Both the position numbers and the translations under genes were made by a program. Below, piece by piece: positions 61,227 to 64,000 of a DNA stretch of 64,000 nt. Each line of letters begins with the position of its first letter. Positions within the stretch are counted from its first letter, which is position 1. Under the pieces are notes generated by a model. The model was not told the DNA's origin, did no database searches, and saw only the letters and a program-made list of their open reading frames with translations. The DNA comes from Pseudodesulfovibrio indicus (GTDB taxonomy: Bacteria; Desulfobacterota; Desulfovibrionia; Desulfovibrionales; Desulfovibrionaceae): assembly GCF_001563225.1 (NCBI RefSeq), contig NZ_CP014206.1, positions 3,158,001-3,222,000 of the forward strand. The letters are read 5' to 3'.

Positions 61227-63301
61227 TTAATCGTTTCCTTTCATCAATTCTTCGGCCAAGTTGTTCGGCAACCGCTCGTAGTGGTCGAACTGCATGGTGA
61301 AGGTGGCCCGGCCCTGGGTCTTGGAGCGCAGGTCCGTGGCGTATCCGAACATCTCGGACAGCGGCACGAAGGAGCGCACGACCTGCACGCCGGCGCGGGC
61401 TTCCATTTCGCCCACGCGGCCGCGACGGCCGTTCAAGTCGCCCATGACGTCACCGAGGTAATCCTCGGGGTGACCACTTCCACCGACATGATCGGCTCGA
61501 GCAGCACCGGCTTGGCGCCTCTGCAGGCTTCCTTGATGGCCAGAGAACCGGCAATGTAGAAGGCCTGTTCGCTGGAGTCGACTTCATGGTAGGAGCCGAA
61601 CACGAGCTTGACCTTCACATCGACCACCGGGAACCCGGCGGAGATGCCGTTCTTCATGGCATCCTGGATGCCCTTGTCAACGGCGGGGATGTATTCCTTG
61701 GGAATCACGCCGCCCTTGATCTCGTCCACGAACTCGTAGCCCTTCTCAGGATTGGGCTCGACTTCCAGGACGACATGGCCGTACTGGCCACGGCCGCCAG
61801 ACTGCTTGGCATGCTTGACGTCAACCTTGTTCGCGGCGGAGATGGTCTCTCGGTACGCAACGCGGGGCGCGCCCACGTTGGCGTTCACGTTGAACTCCCT
61901 GAGGAGACGGTCAACGATGATTTCGAGGTGCAACTCACCCATTCCGGCGATCAGGGTCTGTCCGGTCTCCTCGTCGCCCTTGACGCGGAAGGACGGATCC
62001 TCCTTGGCCAGCTTGACGAGAGCGGCGGACAGGGTGTCGCGGTCTGCCTTGGTCTTGGGTTCGATAGCCACCTCGATGACCGGCTCGGGGATGTCCAGGG
62101 ACTCCAGGGCCACTGCGCGCTTGAGGTCGCACAGGGTATCGCCGGTGGCTACGTTCTTGAGGCCGACGGCGGCAACGATGTCGCCGGCGTATGCCTCTTT
62201 GATTTCTTCACGCTTGTTGGCGTGCATTTTCAGAAGACGACCGATGCGCTCCTTCTTGCCGGTGGCCGCGTTCATGAACGTGGCGCCGGACTCGATCTTG
62301 CCCGAGTAGATGCGCAGGAAGGTCAGGTGGCCGACGAAGGGGTCGGTCATCAGCTTGAAGGCCAGGGCCGCAAGCGGCTTGTCGTCGTCGCAGGGGCACT
62401 CGATAACGGTCTCGGGGTCCTGCGGGTCCGTGCCCTTCATGGCCGGAATGTCCAGCGGGCTGGGCAGGTAGTCCACAACGGCGTCGAGCAGCGGCTGGAC
62501 GCCCTTGTTGCGGAACGCGGTGCCGCAGAGCACGGGGCAGATGGTCAGGTTGGTGGTCGCCTTGCGCACGCCCTCGCGGATCTCCTCGGGGGTGATCTCT
62601 TCCTCGCCCATGTACTTCTCGAGAAGGGTTTCGTCCTCCTCGGCGATGGCTTCGATCATTTCGGCGCGCATCAGCTCGTACTGGTCCTGGAGATCGGCCG
62701 GCACTTCGGTGGTGGTGAAGCTGGCTCCGTGATCGAGGTGATCATAGATGTAGGCCTTGCCCTCGATCAGGTCCACGACGCCCTGGAAATCGTCCTCGGC
62801 GCCGATGGGCAGCTGGAGAGGAACGGCCTTGGCGCCCAACCGGGTCTTCATCATCTCGACGCAACGGAAGAAGTCGGCACCGATGCGGTCCATCTTGTTG
62901 ACGAAGGCCATGCGGGGAACGTGATACCGGTCGGCCTGACGCCACACGGTCTCGGACTGCGGCTCGACGCCGGCCACGGAGTCGAAGACGGCGACGGCGC
63001 CGTCAAGCACGCGCAGGGCGCGCTCGACTTCCATGGTGAAGTCCACGTGGCCCGGGGTGTCGATGATGTTGACACGGTGCTCGCGCCAGAAGCAGGTGGT
63101 GGCGGCAGACGTAATGGTGATGCCGCGCTCCTGCTCCTGAACCATCCAGTCCATGGTGGCTTCGCCATCATGGACCTCACCGATCTTGTGGGACACGCCG
63201 GTGTAGAACAGGATTCGCTCGGTAGTGGTAGTCTTGCCCGCATCGATGTGGGCCATGATACCAATATTGCGCTGTTTCTCTCTGGGTACTTTTCTCGCCA
63301 C
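61227..63301 (-). pseudogene. fusA: Elongation factor G, frameshifted near residue 611
   Basis: EF-G drives tRNA and mRNA translocation. G-domain motifs are intact: [28 protein letters not shown] and [11 protein letters not shown]. The frame breaks at 61463-61470, where GTGACCCC-type bases in the coding strand read '[12 protein letters not shown]' instead of '[17 protein letters not shown]'. One base is missing (ACCCCGGAGGATT expected, ACCCCGAGGATT present). The remaining C-terminus ([20 protein letters not shown] to [10 protein letters not shown]) continues in another frame. Restoring one base gives 691 residues, the normal length. As the gene is essential, a sequence error is likely. Confidence 0.9.
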
Positions 63302-63316
63302 TGTAATACTCCGGGA

Positions 63317-63787
63317 CTACCAGCGGTAGTGAGCGAAAGCCTTGTTGGCTTCAGCCATCTTGTGGGTGTCTTCACGCTTCTTCACAGCGCCACCACGGTT
63401 GTTGAAGGCGTCCAGGAGCTCGCCGGACAGGCGGGCGACCATGCCCTTCTCGCCACGCCCGCGGGCGTAGGAGATGGCCCAACGAATGGCCAGGGCGGTC
63501 TGACGGTCGGGACGCACTTCCATCGGCACCTGGTACGTGGCGCCGCCGACACGGCGGGACTTGACCTCCAGGGCGGGACGGATGTTGTCGATGCACTTCT
63601 CGAAGGCGCGCAGCGCGTCTTCGCTGGTCTTGTCGGCCAGGATCTCGAGTGCCTTGTAGAAAATTCTTTCCGCAGTGGACTTCTTGCCGTCCAACATAAG
63701 ACGGTTGATGAAGCGAGTGATGAGCTTGCTGCCGTATACAGGATCCGGCAGGATCTGCCGCTTGGCGACAGGACCTTTACGAGGCAT
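63317..63787 (-). CDS. rpsG: 30S ribosomal protein S7
   Basis: A 156-residue S7: [40 protein letters not shown] and C-terminal [14 protein letters not shown]. The ATG at 63787 has AAGGAG upstream; a longer start was rejected. It precedes fusA by 15 bases. Confidence 0.97.
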   Translation of the reverse strand: MPRKGPVAKRQILPDPVYGSKLITRFINRLMLDGKKSTAERIFYKALEILADKTSEDALRAFEKCIDNIRPALEVKSRRVGGATYQVPMEVRPDRQTALAIRWAISYARGRGEKGMVARLSGELLDAFNNRGGAVKKREDTHKMAEANKAFAHYRW

Positions 63788-63884
63788 TTTTTTCTCCTTG
63801 AATTTCGGCCGGGGGGACATTATTTCGGGCAGCCTCCGCCCTACTTTGTCATCCCACCCCGGGCATTGCGAATGAGGCTATAAC

Positions 63885-64000
63885 CTATTTCGGGCGCTTG
63901 GTGCCGTACTTGGAACGGCCGCGGCGACGATCGTCGACACCGGAGGTATCGAGGGTACCGCGGACGATGTGGTAACGGACACCGGGAAGGTCCTTTACAC
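63885..64000 (-). CDS. rpsL: 30S ribosomal protein S12 (partial, N-terminus beyond window)
   Basis: The last 38 codons of rps[38 protein letters not shown]. This is the usual S12 C-terminus, with the stop at 63885-63887. The 5' end lies past the window edge. It is the first visible gene of the str part. Confidence 0.95.
   Translation of the reverse strand, partial: VKDLPGVRYHIVRGTLDTSGVDDRRRGRSKYGTKRPK

Overview
The window looks like a chromosomal segment from a GC-rich sulfate-reducing bacterium of the Desulfovibrio/Pseudodesulfovibrio type (inference). The grounds are the siroheme-dependent heme pathway (ahbC-hemB-ahbD-ahbA/B), menaquinone synthesis by the futalosine route (mqnA, C, D, E), long GC-rich genes with conventional Shine-Dalgarno sites, and small CxxC proteins. 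No tRNA, rRNA, CRISPR array, prophage or insertion sequence was seen.

Layout. 0-3.2 kb: the end of thyX (cut by the window edge), a P-loop protein with a degenerate Walker A, a phospholipase C-like protein and an AsmA-like membrane-anchored protein. 3.2-11 kb: a flagellar filament island with fliC (sigma-28 promoter), fliD-fliS (sigma-54 promoter) and three glycosyltransferases that probably modify flagellin. 11-14 kb: a zinc-ribbon/Yip1-like membrane protein, a small protein and an OmpA-type lipoprotein. 14-18.7 kb: the alternative heme cluster. 18.7-23.9 kb: two periplasmic binding-protein paralogs, rpe, an ABC-F ATPase and a GNAT acetyltransferase. 23.9-31.2 kb (minus strand): a seven-gene operon of a TetR regulator, a SulP transporter with an extra inserted domain, a cytidylate-kinase-like/receiver fusion, two histidine kinases (one degenerate) and two single-domain receivers. 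Its promoter lies between two near-identical palindromes. 31.4-35 kb: lrp-putA. 35.1-39.4 kb: an Mla-type lipid transport operon with a STAS-MlaE fusion, followed by darP. 39.4-41.2 kb: a repeat-rich gap, a small Cys-rich protein and an EamA transporter. 41.2-45.9 kb: divergent mqnD and tetR-mqnE-mqnC-mqnA, with a near-perfect palindrome between them. 45.9-46.8 kb: a LysR regulator. 46.9-64 kb (minus strand): the str-S10-spc-alpha ribosomal superoperon from rpsL (cut by the edge) to rplQ, including fusA, secY, map and rpoA.

Two themes stand out. First, the TetR-SulP-phosphorelay operon has no output effector and looks like a self-contained, autoregulated sensory system. Second, three genes expected to be indispensable (mqnE, rplB, fusA) each carry a single-base indel whose repair restores the normal family length, which points to sequence or assembly error rather than three real mutations. 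A dispersed repeat with a long hairpin and a conserved GCCTCCGGCGGC end follows ahbD, putA, darP and mqnE.
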